Below the pieces are notes generated by a model, which was not told where the DNA came from, did no database searches, and saw only the letters and a list, made by a program, of their open reading frames with translations. From Rubrivirga sp. SAORIC476 (GTDB taxonomy: Bacteria > Bacteroidota > Rhodothermia > Rhodothermales > Rubricoccaceae): DNA of 64,000 nt. Of this stretch, positions 25,488-33,923 are shown in pieces (within the stretch, counting starts at the first letter, position 1; every line of letters starts with the position of its first letter). The position numbers and the translations under genes are program-made. Location: the NCBI RefSeq assembly GCF_002283555.1, contig NZ_MVOI01000006.1, forward strand, positions 310,001 to 374,000, given 5' to 3'.

Positions 25488-27712
25488 ACCGACTTCTCTC
25501 TACTCTCCTCATCGTGCTGCTGGCGGCGACCGCCGCCAGCGCCCAGGGCGCCATCGAGGGCGTCGTGCTCGACGCCGAGACCGAGGCGCCCGTCGTCGGC
25601 GCGACCGTCCGCGTGGACGGGACCGGGCGCGGCGTCGCGGCCGACCTCGACGGCCAGTTCTCGATCGCGCTCCAGGGCGGCGACCACTGGCTCGTCGTCT
25701 CGGCGGTCGGCTACGCTCCCGTGCGGCTCCACGCCCACGACGGGCATCGCCTGACGGTCCGCCTGCGTCCCGCGGCGACGGCGTTCGACGCCGTGACCGT
25801 CGAGGGCGAGCGGGCCGTCGCGGGCGCGCCCTCCGCCCCGACCAAGACGCCCGCCACGACCGAGGATCTGCTCGCGCGCCTGCCGGGCGTGCGGATGATC
25901 CAGCGGGCCAACTTCGCCGCCGAGCCTGTCGTGCGCGGCTACCAGGGCGGCCAGATCTCGCTGACCATCGACGGGATGCCGGTCTATGGTGCGTGCGTCG
26001 ACAAGATGGATCCGGCGTCGAGCTACGTCGAGCCCGAGAACCTGGCGGCCGTCGAGGTCTCGAAGGGCGCCTCCGACCTGGGCCGCGGCTCCCAGATCGG
26101 CGGGGCCGTGGATCTCGTGACGGAGCGGCCCCGGTTCGGCGTGCCGCTCGCCGCTGAGGCCGAGGTGGGCGTCGAGTCGAACGGCCTCGCGCGCCGCGTC
26201 CGGGGCGCCGCGAACTGGAGTGCCGGCCGACTGGCGGCCCGCGTGAGCGGGTCGTACCGCGGCTCCGGCGACTACGCGCCCGGCGGCGGGGACGCCATCG
26301 AGACCTCGGGCTACGAGAAGCGCAACCTCGCCGCCGCCGCGACGCTGCGGTTGGCCGAGGGCCACGAACTGACGGCGCAACTCGTCACCGACGACGCGTG
26401 GCTGATCGGCTACCCGGCGCTCCTCATGGATGCGGTGCTCGCGCAGGCGCGCATCGGCAGCCTCGCCTACGAGGGGGACGCGCCCGGCCTGGACCGCCTC
26501 GACGCCCGCCTCTATCGCAACCGCGTCGACCACACCATGGACGACCGGTACCGCAACGTGCTCGCGCGTGAGGTCATGCGGGGCATGTTCATGCCGATGG
26601 GCGGGTACTCCGACGTGCTCGGCGGCCGCGTCGAGGCGGGGCGGACCGTCGCGGGCACCGGGCTCGCGCTCTCGGCCGACGTGCACCGGCTCCGCCAGTT
26701 CGGCGACATGACGATGTACAGCCTCTTCCCCGGCATCCGCGACATGGTGCTGCTCAACGTGGGCGACGTGGAGGCGCTCAACGCCGGGCTCACGCTGGAG
26801 GCGCGCCGGCCGCTGACGGACCGGCTCACGGTCTCCGCCTCGGGCCGCCTCGATGCGACCTCCCGCGACGTGGGACGCGAGGCGATGCGCCAGCTGTTCG
26901 AGCGTCGCACGGGCGACCCGGACGTGAGCCGCCGGATGCTCATCCCGAGCGTCAACGCGACGGCCAGCTACGCGCTCTCGCCCCGGACGCACCTCCGCCT
27001 CACCCTCGCCGACGCGGGCCGTCTGCCGACCGTCGTCGAGCAGTACGGCCACTACGTCTACAACTACGTCGACGGCTACTTCTACACCGGCGACCCGGAC
27101 CTGAAGCCCGAGCGGAGCCGTCAGGTCGAACTCGGCGTGGCGCACGCGGGCGGGCGCGTGGCCGTCGAGGCCGCGGTCTATGCCCACCAGCTCTCCGACC
27201 TCGTCATCGGGCTGGCCGACAACGAGGTCGTCGGTGGGCTGGCGGGCTCGACGTATCGCTTCCGGCTTTACGACAACGCGGATCGCGGCTGGATGGCGGG
27301 CGGCGAGGTCAGCGCGCTCGCTCGCCTCGGTGCCGGACTGGAGGCCGTCGCGAGCGTGTCGGCGGCCTACGGCCAGAACCTGACGTTCGACGAGCCGCTC
27401 CCGATGATCCCGCCGGTCGGCGGCGTCGCCGCGCTGCGGTACGACCGCGGCGGGGTGTTCGGGGAGGTCGAAAGCCGGTGGGCGCTCGCGCAGGACCGCG
27501 TGGCCCGCTTCACCTACGCCGAGCGGCCGACGGACGGCTTCGCCGTGTTCGCCGTCCGCGGCGGCTGGCGTCCCGACGGAGTCGCCTCCGGACTTCGTCT
27601 CCAGGCCGGTGTCGAGAACGTGCTCGACACGTTCTACCAGGAGCACCTCGCCATCTCCGACCTCGCCGCGCGCGGCCGGAGCGTCTACCTCTCGGTCGGC
27701 TTCGACCTGTGA
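25484..27712 (+). CDS. TonB-dependent receptor with OprC/NosA-type copper site
   Basis: A 742-residue outer-membrane receptor with a signal peptide, a carboxypeptidase-regulatory-like domain (residues ~23-100), a plug (~120-215; RGYQGGQISLTIDGMPVYGA) and a 22-strand-type barrel ending in the aromatic C-terminal strand VYLSVGFDL. The plug has CVDKM (C171, M175) and the barrel has HTM (H350, M352). These are the CxxxM and HxM pairs that bind copper in Pseudomonas OprC, and the 179-residue spacing is close to that in OprC. Met-rich loops (EVMRGMFMPMGG, GDMTMYSLF) add soft ligands. It is translationally coupled (ATGA) to the preceding lipoprotein. TonB-energised copper import is the likely job. 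Confidence 0.93.
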   Translation: MNRLLSTLLIVLLAATAASAQGAIEGVVLDAETEAPVVGATVRVDGTGRGVAADLDGQFSIALQGGDHWLVVSAVGYAPVRLHAHDGHRLTVRLRPAATAFDAVTVEGERAVAGAPSAPTKTPATTEDLLARLPGVRMIQRANFAAEPVVRGYQGGQISLTIDGMPVYGACVDKMDPASSYVEPENLAAVEVSKGASDLGRGSQIGGAVDLVTERPRFGVPLAAEAEVGVESNGLARRVRGAANWSAGRLAARVSGSYRGSGDYAPGGGDAIETSGYEKRNLAAAATLRLAEGHELTAQLVTDDAWLIGYPALLMDAVLAQARIGSLAYEGDAPGLDRLDARLYRNRVDHTMDDRYRNVLAREVMRGMFMPMGGYSDVLGGRVEAGRTVAGTGLALSADVHRLRQFGDMTMYSLFPGIRDMVLLNVGDVEALNAGLTLEARRPLTDRLTVSASGRLDATSRDVGREAMRQLFERRTGDPDVSRRMLIPSVNATASYALSPRTHLRLTLADAGRLPTVVEQYGHYVYNYVDGYFYTGDPDLKPERSRQVELGVAHAGGRVAVEAAVYAHQLSDLVIGLADNEVVGGLAGSTYRFRLYDNADRGWMAGGEVSALARLGAGLEAVASVSAAYGQNLTFDEPLPMIPPVGGVAALRYDRGGVFGEVESRWALAQDRVARFTYAERPTDGFAVFAVRGGWRPDGVASGLRLQAGVENVLDTFYQEHLAISDLAARGRSVYLSVGFDL

Positions 27713-27723
27713 CCCCTCCCGCC

Positions 27724-28317
27724 ATGCCCCGACTCCTCGGTCTTCTCCTCGTGACGCTCGCCGCCAGCGGCGTGTCGGCCCAGCACGTCCACGACGCCCC
27801 ACCGGCCGACTCCGTGTCGACCTACCTCGCGACGGGCCTCCGCGTCGACGAGGCGGCCCCGCCGCCGGGCAGCGCGCTCGGTCGGGCCGGGCTCCGCTAC
27901 GGCGACGGCGGCTACGTGTCGGTCGTCTACGGGCGGCCGTTCGTGCGCGGGCGCCAGGTGCTCGGCGGGCTCGTCGGGTACGGCATGGTCTGGGCCGCGG
28001 GCGCGCACCGGGCGACCGAGCTCTGGACGACGGTCCCGCTCGTGATCGGCGGGACGCGCGTCGAGCCGGGCGCCTACAGCCTGTTCGCCACGCCGCGGCC
28101 CGACCGCTGGACGCTCCACGTCAACCGCCGCCTCGGCATGCACCTCGCCGACGAGTACGACCCGGCCGACGACCTCGTCACGGTCGACGTATCGCCGGAG
28201 GCGCTCGACACCCCGGTCGAGGGCCTCACGTGGGCCTTCGCCACCGACGGCTCGGCGCTCACGCTCGCCTGGGACCGCGTCCGCGTCTCTCTGCCTCTCG
28301 CCCGCGCCGACCGGTAG
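27724..28317 (+). CDS. DUF2911 exported protein
   Basis: A 197-residue protein with a signal peptide (MPRLLGLLLVTLAASGVSAQ) followed by HVHD. The body has the DUF2911 core: VSVVYGRPFVRGRQVLGGL, VWAAGAHRATELWT and VEPGAYSLFATP, ending TLAWDRVRVSLPL. DUF2911 proteins are periplasmic beta-sandwich proteins of unknown function, common in Bacteroidota. It is 11 nt after the receptor gene, closing the copper locus, so a role linked to metal handling is possible. Confidence 0.88.
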   Translation: MPRLLGLLLVTLAASGVSAQHVHDAPPADSVSTYLATGLRVDEAAPPPGSALGRAGLRYGDGGYVSVVYGRPFVRGRQVLGGLVGYGMVWAAGAHRATELWTTVPLVIGGTRVEPGAYSLFATPRPDRWTLHVNRRLGMHLADEYDPADDLVTVDVSPEALDTPVEGLTWAFATDGSALTLAWDRVRVSLPLARADR

Positions 28318-28470
28318 CCGGCTCTCGTCGGCCTCCGAGGTCACGGCAGGAGACGACGCAGGCGGAGGCCGGATGCCAGCAGAGGACGGTCTGTGGCGGC
28401 ATTTCGTGGAATGCCACGAGCGTGCGTCCGCCCCGGTCGAGGTATCCACAGGTACCTCCTGCCTGTGCTC

Positions 28471-29571
28471 ATGCCGACGCCCGTCTCCACGGACTGCCTC
28501 CTCGCCTTCGCCTCGGAACTCGCCTACCGGATCGAGCCCAACCCGGACCACCCGCGGGCAGCGCCCCACATCCCGCACTCGGCGCCCCACTACGACGACG
28601 TGATCGTCGGCGAGCCGACCTGCTTCCTGCGGGGCGAGGACAAGATCGACGCCGCTTTCGTGGCTGAGATGCCAGACGACACCGTGGTGGTCTCCTTCCG
28701 CGGCACGCTGCCGCCGTTCGGCGCCCCCTTCTGGTCCTGGGTCGAGGACTGGCTGGAGGATTTCGACATCGACCCGGTGCCGTGGACTGTCGCCGGGCAA
28801 CCGTACGGAAGGGTGGAGCACGGCTTCGACCGGGCGGTGCTGGAGCTGTGGAACGACATCCAGGGCGTCGGGCCGCTCACCACGGACGACTCGGCGTTTG
28901 CCGAAGGTGAGGAGGAACTGACCCTCGGCGACGAGCGCCGCACCCTCCGCGGCGGCATCCGCCACGCACTGCTCCACGGGGGGATCGACTGGTCCACGAA
29001 GACGGGCATCCTGGTGACGGGCCACTCGAAGGGCGCCGCAGCCACCTACCTCGCCGCCTCGCTCATCCGCGGCGAGCCCGACCTGGCAGACGTGCCCGTG
29101 CGCGTGGCCTGCTTCGCGTCGCCCTACACCTGCGACGCCGCTTTCCTCCAGGCCTACACCGAGGCGGGCCTGGAGGACGCGACCGTCCGCTACCAGAACG
29201 TGGACGACCTCGTGCCGTTCGTGCCCAACTACCTGATCTCGCTGCCCCTCCGGCTGGCCCGGTGGCTGGACCCCACGTCGACCGCCTCCACGAAGGCCAC
29301 CTGGACGTGGCGATACGTGACCATCGGGCACCTGCGCGTCATCACGCGGGCGTGCGACATCCGGGAGGGCACCGGGGCCTACTGGCGGGCGCTGCTCCGG
29401 ATCGTGGCCGACCTGCTCACGCTCCAGGTCGGCCGCATCGCCGACGCGCACAGCCTCGTCCACGACCCCGACGCGTCCCACCCGACGGGCCGGTACACAA
29501 CGGCCGTCTGCCGCGCGTCCGCTCCGGAGCCCGTCCGCCTCGGCGTCGAGGCGGAGGTGGTCAGCCGCTGA
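28471..29571 (+). CDS. class 3 lipase-like alpha/beta hydrolase
   Basis: A 366-residue protein of the fungal lipase-like (class 3) family. The oxyanion strand VVVSFRGT is near residue 75. The nucleophile elbow GHSKGAA is near residue 190. The catalytic acid is probably in YQNVDDLVPF near 250, and a His in DAHSLVHD near 330. No signal peptide is seen from ATG 28471, and an in-frame extension to 28393 adds nothing recognisable. It is a likely esterase or lipase of unknown substrate. The 153-nt gap upstream contains a 9-bp stem (CGGCCTCCG/CGGAGGCCG), possibly the end of the copper transcript. Confidence 0.88.
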   Translation: MPTPVSTDCLLAFASELAYRIEPNPDHPRAAPHIPHSAPHYDDVIVGEPTCFLRGEDKIDAAFVAEMPDDTVVVSFRGTLPPFGAPFWSWVEDWLEDFDIDPVPWTVAGQPYGRVEHGFDRAVLELWNDIQGVGPLTTDDSAFAEGEEELTLGDERRTLRGGIRHALLHGGIDWSTKTGILVTGHSKGAAATYLAASLIRGEPDLADVPVRVACFASPYTCDAAFLQAYTEAGLEDATVRYQNVDDLVPFVPNYLISLPLRLARWLDPTSTASTKATWTWRYVTIGHLRVITRACDIREGTGAYWRALLRIVADLLTLQVGRIADAHSLVHDPDASHPTGRYTTAVCRASAPEPVRLGVEAEVVSR

Positions 29572-30064
29572 GGCGGGCCTTGAAGAAGGCGTAGGCCTCG
29601 TTGATGGCCTTCGTCTCCTCCTCCGCGAGCCGCTGCAGCTTGGGCCCCAGGCCGACCACGCGGTCGGGATGGTAGGCGACCACGAGAAGCCGGTACTGGC
29701 GCCGAAGCGTGTCCGCCTCGACGGGACCCGTGGGGAGGTCGAGCACGGCGCGGTGCAGTTCCTCAGGCGTCGGCGGACGCGCTGCGGGGCGATCCGGCTC
29801 CGGGGTGCCTGCCGTCGCGGTGGGCGCCTTGGGGCCGCGGGCGCGCTCTCGGCGCATCCGCTCCCGGCGGATGCGCTCCTTCATGGCCTCGGCGCGGTCC
29901 GAGCGCGACGTGTAGAAGGCCCGCCCGTCCGCCTCCGCTGCCGCCCGGCTCTCGCGCGCCGACACCGCACCGCCCGCCCGCTTCAGGTCCGCGATCCACC
30001 CCAGCATCACCGACGCGACGAGCATCACGACGGTGAAAGCGGTGGCGATGGCGACGAGCGACAT
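29561..30064 (-). CDS. membrane-anchored J-domain protein
   Basis: A 167-residue protein with one N-terminal membrane segment (MSLVAIATAFTVVMLVASVM), a basic helical linker (MKERIRRERMRRERAR) and a C-terminal J domain. The domain has the HPD motif in LRRQYRLLVVAYHPDR followed by the helix TKAINEAYAFFKARL. It would present a DnaK-stimulating J domain at the cytoplasmic face of the inner membrane, like DjlA-type cochaperones but much smaller. It starts 3 nt after the tdk stop, so the two are co-transcribed. It overlaps the end of the convergent lipase gene by 11 nt. Confidence 0.87.
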   Translation of the reverse strand: MSLVAIATAFTVVMLVASVMLGWIADLKRAGGAVSARESRAAAEADGRAFYTSRSDRAEAMKERIRRERMRRERARGPKAPTATAGTPEPDRPAARPPTPEELHRAVLDLPTGPVEADTLRRQYRLLVVAYHPDRVVGLGPKLQRLAEEETKAINEAYAFFKARLSG

Positions 30065-30067
30065 GGA

Positions 30068-30715
30068 TCAGAGGGCCAGCGTGGGGTCGATGGGCTGGGG
30101 CGTGGGCTGCGAGATCGGCGGAAGCGGGGGCGCCGTGACGGCCTCGGCCTTGAAGCAGCGGCGGCACCGGGGCTCGTACGCTTCGGCCTCGCCCACCAGG
30201 ACGCGCGCGCCGTCGGCCACGATCCGCTGAGAGTGGTTCGCAGGCGCGCCGCAGCGAACGCACACAGCGTGCAGCTTCGTCACGTGCTCGGCGACGGCCA
30301 TCAGCTGAGGCACCGGCTCGAAGGGGCGGCCGAGGTAGTCCTGGTCGAGCCCCGCCACGATCACGCGGCGCCCCTCGCGGGCGAGGTGCTCGACCACGTC
30401 CACCAGCTCGACGCCGAAGAACTGCGCCTCGTCGATGCCGACCACGTCGGCGTCGCCGGCGAGCAGCAGCATCGGGTCGGCGGAGTGGACGACCTCGGAC
30501 GGCATCGCCGTCGCGTCGTGGCTGACGACCTCGGTGTCGTGGTAGCGGGTGTCGAGGGCCGGCTTGAACAGCGCGACGCGCTGGCGGGCGATGCGGGCTC
30601 GCTTGAGGCGGCGCAGCAGCTCCTCGGTCTTGCCGGAGAACATGCTCCCGCAGACGACCTCGACCCAGCCGCGCCGCTGGCCGTCCTCGGTTCGGGTGTA
30701 GACGTGGGGTTCCAT
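30068..30715 (-). CDS. tdk: thymidine kinase
   Basis: A 215-residue type II thymidine kinase. The P-loop GSMFSGKT is at residues 23-30, DEAQFFGVELVDVVEHLA carries the Walker-B/lid region, and the C-terminal structural zinc is bound by CVRCG and CRRCF. It phosphorylates thymidine in pyrimidine salvage. The start MEPHVY is chosen over the longer frame to 30760 because the P-loop then sits at the usual depth. A TACCTTC box with a CTGGAC element 17 nt upstream lies just before the ATG and is a plausible promoter. A ~20-residue proline-rich tail is unusual for the family. Confidence 0.95.
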   Translation of the reverse strand: MEPHVYTRTEDGQRRGWVEVVCGSMFSGKTEELLRRLKRARIARQRVALFKPALDTRYHDTEVVSHDATAMPSEVVHSADPMLLLAGDADVVGIDEAQFFGVELVDVVEHLAREGRRVIVAGLDQDYLGRPFEPVPQLMAVAEHVTKLHAVCVRCGAPANHSQRIVADGARVLVGEAEAYEPRCRRCFKAEAVTAPPLPPISQPTPQPIDPTLAL

Positions 30716-30793
30716 GCCGGGAAGGTAACGGGCCGGGCGCTGCTGTCCAGACACGGACAACGTGGAGAGGTCGCCGGTGGTGCTGAGAACGCG

Positions 30794-31498
30794 CTAGATC
30801 CGCGCCACCGCATCGGCCCGCACCCAGCCCTCGGCGCGGCCCACGGTGACGGGCCGCCAGCCGTCCACCGCTTCGCCCGCCTCGACGGTCTCCCCGGCCC
30901 GGAGGCGTGCGACGCCCGGCGCGCTCGGCGACGGCGTCTCCACGACCGGCGCCTCGTCCACCAGCACGACGGCGAGTGGCCGCGCGACTTCCATCACGGC
31001 GAGCGTCGCGACGGACACCGCGGCGACGGCCAGCACGCCGAGTCCGGCCGCCCAGCGGCGGCGCCCGGCTATCCCCAGCCCGAGCGCGCCGAAGGCGACG
31101 GCCAGCGCCAGCGCCACTAGCCCGAGCGGCGTCAGCACGCCGACGACGGCGGCGAAGGCACGTTGGGCGGAGGAGGGGGGACGCTCGCCGGCGCGCTCGC
31201 GGGCTAAGCGCAGGTTCTGCGCGATGGCGGCGTCCAGCGGGTCCAGGCGCGCGGCGCGCTCTAGGTGGAGCCGCGCCTGCGGCACGTCGCCGCGGGCCAG
31301 CGCGACCGTGCCGAGGTTGTGCTCGGCCGCGGCCGAGGTCCAGCCCGTCGCCACGGCACCCTCCCAGGCGGCGACGGCGCCCGTCGTGTCGCCCTCGGCG
31401 ACGAGCTGCTGGCCGAGCGCGAACAGGCGGTCCGCCTCGGTGCGCGCGTCGGAGGGACTGGCTTGGAGGAGGGCCAGCGCGAGGAGGAGGCCGATCAT
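30794..31498 (-). CDS. BatE: TPR and SH3-like membrane protein
   Basis: A 234-residue protein with a signal-type N-terminus (MIGLLLALALLQAS) and two to three TPR units (residues ~25-95, with AAEHNLGTVALARGDVPQARL). Two membrane segments follow (near 110-155), then a C-terminal bacterial SH3 domain (VARLRAGETVEAGEAVDGW). This is the layout of BatE, the last gene of Bacteroides-type aerotolerance operons. The start overlaps the batD stop by ATGA. The exact role of Bat proteins is unsettled; they act in the envelope with VWA proteins and a MoxR ATPase. Confidence 0.87.
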   Translation of the reverse strand: MIGLLLALALLQASPSDARTEADRLFALGQQLVAEGDTTGAVAAWEGAVATGWTSAAAEHNLGTVALARGDVPQARLHLERAARLDPLDAAIAQNLRLARERAGERPPSSAQRAFAAVVGVLTPLGLVALALAVAFGALGLGIAGRRRWAAGLGVLAVAAVSVATLAVMEVARPLAVVLVDEAPVVETPSPSAPGVARLRAGETVEAGEAVDGWRPVTVGRAEGWVRADAVARI

Positions 31499-33354
31499 GC
31501 GGTCACCGGCTCGCGGCGTCGGCGCCGACGGGCACGCGCGACGTCCGGCGCGACCGCGTCGAGGGCGCCGAGCGTCGCCTCGGCCTCGTCGGCCACCACG
31601 CCCGGCGGGTCGCCGAGGCCGGGGGCGAACTGGCCGCGCGCGCAGGCCGCGAGCACGGCGCGCGTCCGGTCGCGGAGCACCTCGGGGACGGCGGGGGCGA
31701 GGGCCGCGTCGACCTCGTCCACCGAGGCGCGCGTGGACACGCCGAAGCGCTCGGCCAGGAGGGTGCGGACGGCCCGCTCGATCTCGACGAAGGCGGGCGC
31801 GCCGGTCAGCGCGCGGGACGACGCCAGCCGGTCGCGGACGTCGGCGGCGGCGCGGCGGCTCCGCTTCTGGGGCGTGTCGGCGGCGAGGCGGCGGCGCCCG
31901 GCGCGCGCGGCGAGGAACAGGCCTGCGCCCAGGGCCGGAAGCGCGAGGCCGCCTCCGAGCAGACCCCACAGCCACACCGGGCGGCCCGGTGCACGGCGCC
32001 AGTCGGCGGCCGTGAGGAGCGCGGCGGGCGCGTCGGGGCCGTCCGCGGGCGCGGCATCGGCGAGCGCCGGGCCCTCCGCCACGACCTCGACCGGGTCCGT
32101 GCGGAGTGTCTTGTAGCGCCCGTCGGTCGGGTCGAAGTACGTCCACGGCGCCGCGGGCACGTCGAAGGTGCCGCCGCCCTGCGGGACGAGCGTGTACGTG
32201 AACACCTTGCTGCCGCGCATCGCGGTGCCGGTACGGATCAGGTCGCGCTCCTCGCGCGGGTCGTAGGCGTCCAGGCCTGCGGGGACCTCCAGCGTCGGCG
32301 CCTCCAGCGTGGCCATGTTGCCGTCGCCCGAGATCGACACCTGCACGCGGACGGGGTCGCCGGACTGCACCCGCCGCTGGTCCACGGTGGTCCTCATCTC
32401 GAACTGCCCGACGGCCCCGGCGAACGACGGCGGCGCGCCGTCCGGCAGTGGCTCCACGTCGATCGTGACCGATGGCGCGGTCACTTCGCGATCCTCGAAG
32501 CGCTGCGCGAAGGGGGAGAAAAACGGCGCGAACGGGTCGTTGGAGAAACTCCGGTCTGTGCGGATCAGGTCGACGGTGAACTCCATCGGCGCCAGCTCCA
32601 GGGCACCGGAGCGGGTCGGGAAGAGGGCGATGCGGCGGATGGTGACGGCCTCGTAAGGCGTGCCGCCGAGCGTCGTCTGGCGGGGGTACGCCGAGGCGAT
32701 CTCCATCTCCTCGCGCCACGCGCCCGCCGCGTCCCACGTGCCGATGGGCGCCGTCTGGCGCGGCTGGATCTGGGGCTCGAAGTAGAGCACGAAGTCGACC
32801 ACGATCTGCTGCCCGACGACGGCCGTCCGGCGGCTCGGCTCGGCGCGGACGAACAGCTCGCGCCCGCCGCCCGACGGTGGGGCGCTCCCCCCCTGCGACG
32901 GGGCTGCGGTCGCGCCGCGCTGGATCGACACCGTGACGGCGTCCACCACGAGCGCCTGCCCGTTGATCTCGGTCCGGAACTGCCCGATGCGCCCGGTGCC
33001 GGGGCGGACGGCCTCATAGACCCACGCCACGCGCCGCTCGGTCCGCCCGTTGATCGTCGTCGTGGCGTCGAGCGACGGCATCTGGGAGACGAGTCGGAGG
33101 CCACCCGTCGCCAGCGGGGCACCGACGTTGCGGCCACGCCCGCCGTTCAGGGTGACGGTGTACACCACCGTGTCGCCCATGCGGACCTGCTGCGCCGAGA
33201 CGGACGCAGAGACCGACTGGGCCGCAGCGCCGCCCGCAATGGCGAGCCCGACGATCAGCAGGGCGAGCAGGTGCCCGGCCGCCCACCCGGCCCACCTCGG
33301 GCCCGAGGCGGAGAGGGGGGGACTCTCAGAGCCCGGAACGTGAGGGGGGCGCAT
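31495..33354 (-). CDS. BatD (oxygen-tolerance) family protein
   Basis: A 619-residue BatD. A signal anchor (GWAAGHLLALLIVGLAIAGG) leads into repeated Ig-like beta-domains (VSASVSAQQVRMGDTVVYTV, FEMRTTVDQRRVQSGDPVRV as FEMRTTVDQRR). One membrane segment follows near residue 440 (LWGLLGGGLALPALGAGLFL), then a cytoplasmic helical tail. The start is ATG 33354 in the TGATG overlap with the preceding stop; a GTG one codon upstream is possible. It is predicted to be a periplasmic scaffold in the Bat complex. Confidence 0.9.
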   Translation of the reverse strand: MRPPHVPGSESPPLSASGPRWAGWAAGHLLALLIVGLAIAGGAAAQSVSASVSAQQVRMGDTVVYTVTLNGGRGRNVGAPLATGGLRLVSQMPSLDATTTINGRTERRVAWVYEAVRPGTGRIGQFRTEINGQALVVDAVTVSIQRGATAAPSQGGSAPPSGGGRELFVRAEPSRRTAVVGQQIVVDFVLYFEPQIQPRQTAPIGTWDAAGAWREEMEIASAYPRQTTLGGTPYEAVTIRRIALFPTRSGALELAPMEFTVDLIRTDRSFSNDPFAPFFSPFAQRFEDREVTAPSVTIDVEPLPDGAPPSFAGAVGQFEMRTTVDQRRVQSGDPVRVQVSISGDGNMATLEAPTLEVPAGLDAYDPREERDLIRTGTAMRGSKVFTYTLVPQGGGTFDVPAAPWTYFDPTDGRYKTLRTDPVEVVAEGPALADAAPADGPDAPAALLTAADWRRAPGRPVWLWGLLGGGLALPALGAGLFLAARAGRRRLAADTPQKRSRRAAADVRDRLASSRALTGAPAFVEIERAVRTLLAERFGVSTRASVDEVDAALAPAVPEVLRDRTRAVLAACARGQFAPGLGDPPGVVADEAEATLGALDAVAPDVARARRRRRREPVTA

Positions 33355-33923
33355 CACCAGTCCTTGTCGGAGCGACGGCGCTGGGTGGGCGCGCGGCGGA
33401 TCTCGCGGAGGAGAAGCCGTTCTTCTCCGCCGACGGCGTCCAGGATGCGGTCCGCCTGGGCGGCCGTCATCTCGTCCGGCTCGCCCATCTGGGGCTGGGG
33501 CGGCGCCTCGCCCGAGGTGGGGTCGGTCGGCGGCTGGGTGCCCGTCTGGTCCGCCTCGGCCTCCGGGCCGTCCTGCTCGTCGGGCTGGTCCGGCGGCGGC
33601 TGGTCGCCATTCTCCCCCTGATCGCCCTCATCCCCCTGGTCAGCGGCGTCCGAGTTGTCCGCCTGCTGGTTCTGCTGGCCGCCGTCCTGGTTGTCCTGCT
33701 CGTCCTGCTGCTGCTGGATGAGGTCGCGAAGCGCCTGGAGGCGCGCGTCGTCCGGGGCCACGGCGAGCCCGGCGTTGACCGCAGACAGGGCGCGTGCGTT
33801 GTCGCCGTCGATGTAAGCCTGCGCGCCGGTGTGGTACTGCGCCGCGGGCGAGGCGCCCGGGCGGGGCGTCTGCGCCTGCGCGAGGAGCGCGACGGCGGCG
33901 AAGAGTAGAGCGATGCGGGTCAT
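33354..33923 (-). CDS. short TPR/low-complexity exported protein of the Bat operon
   Basis: A 189-residue product with a signal peptide (MTRIALLFAAVALLAQAQTP) and a single TPR-like helical pair (YHTGAQAYIDGDNARALSAV). A long Gln/Asp/Pro/Glu-rich linker follows, with runs such as QQQQDEQDNQD, and then a basic C-terminal segment (LREIRRAPTQRRRSDKDW). It sits where BatC normally lies, but is too short to carry the usual TPR array, which here is fused to BatB. It overlaps its neighbours by 4 nt (upstream) and 1 nt (downstream). The role is inferred only from location. Confidence 0.82.
   Translation of the reverse strand: MTRIALLFAAVALLAQAQTPRPGASPAAQYHTGAQAYIDGDNARALSAVNAGLAVAPDDARLQALRDLIQQQQDEQDNQDGGQQNQQADNSDAADQGDEGDQGENGDQPPPDQPDEQDGPEAEADQTGTQPPTDPTSGEAPPQPQMGEPDEMTAAQADRILDAVGGEERLLLREIRRAPTQRRRSDKDW

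Noticed and set aside
22126-28317. Methanobactin precursor peptide near MbnP/MbnH
   Set aside because: No short leader-core peptide with the Cys pattern and no MbnB/MbnC homologues are present; the 129-residue protein has a signal-type helix and is not a precursor.
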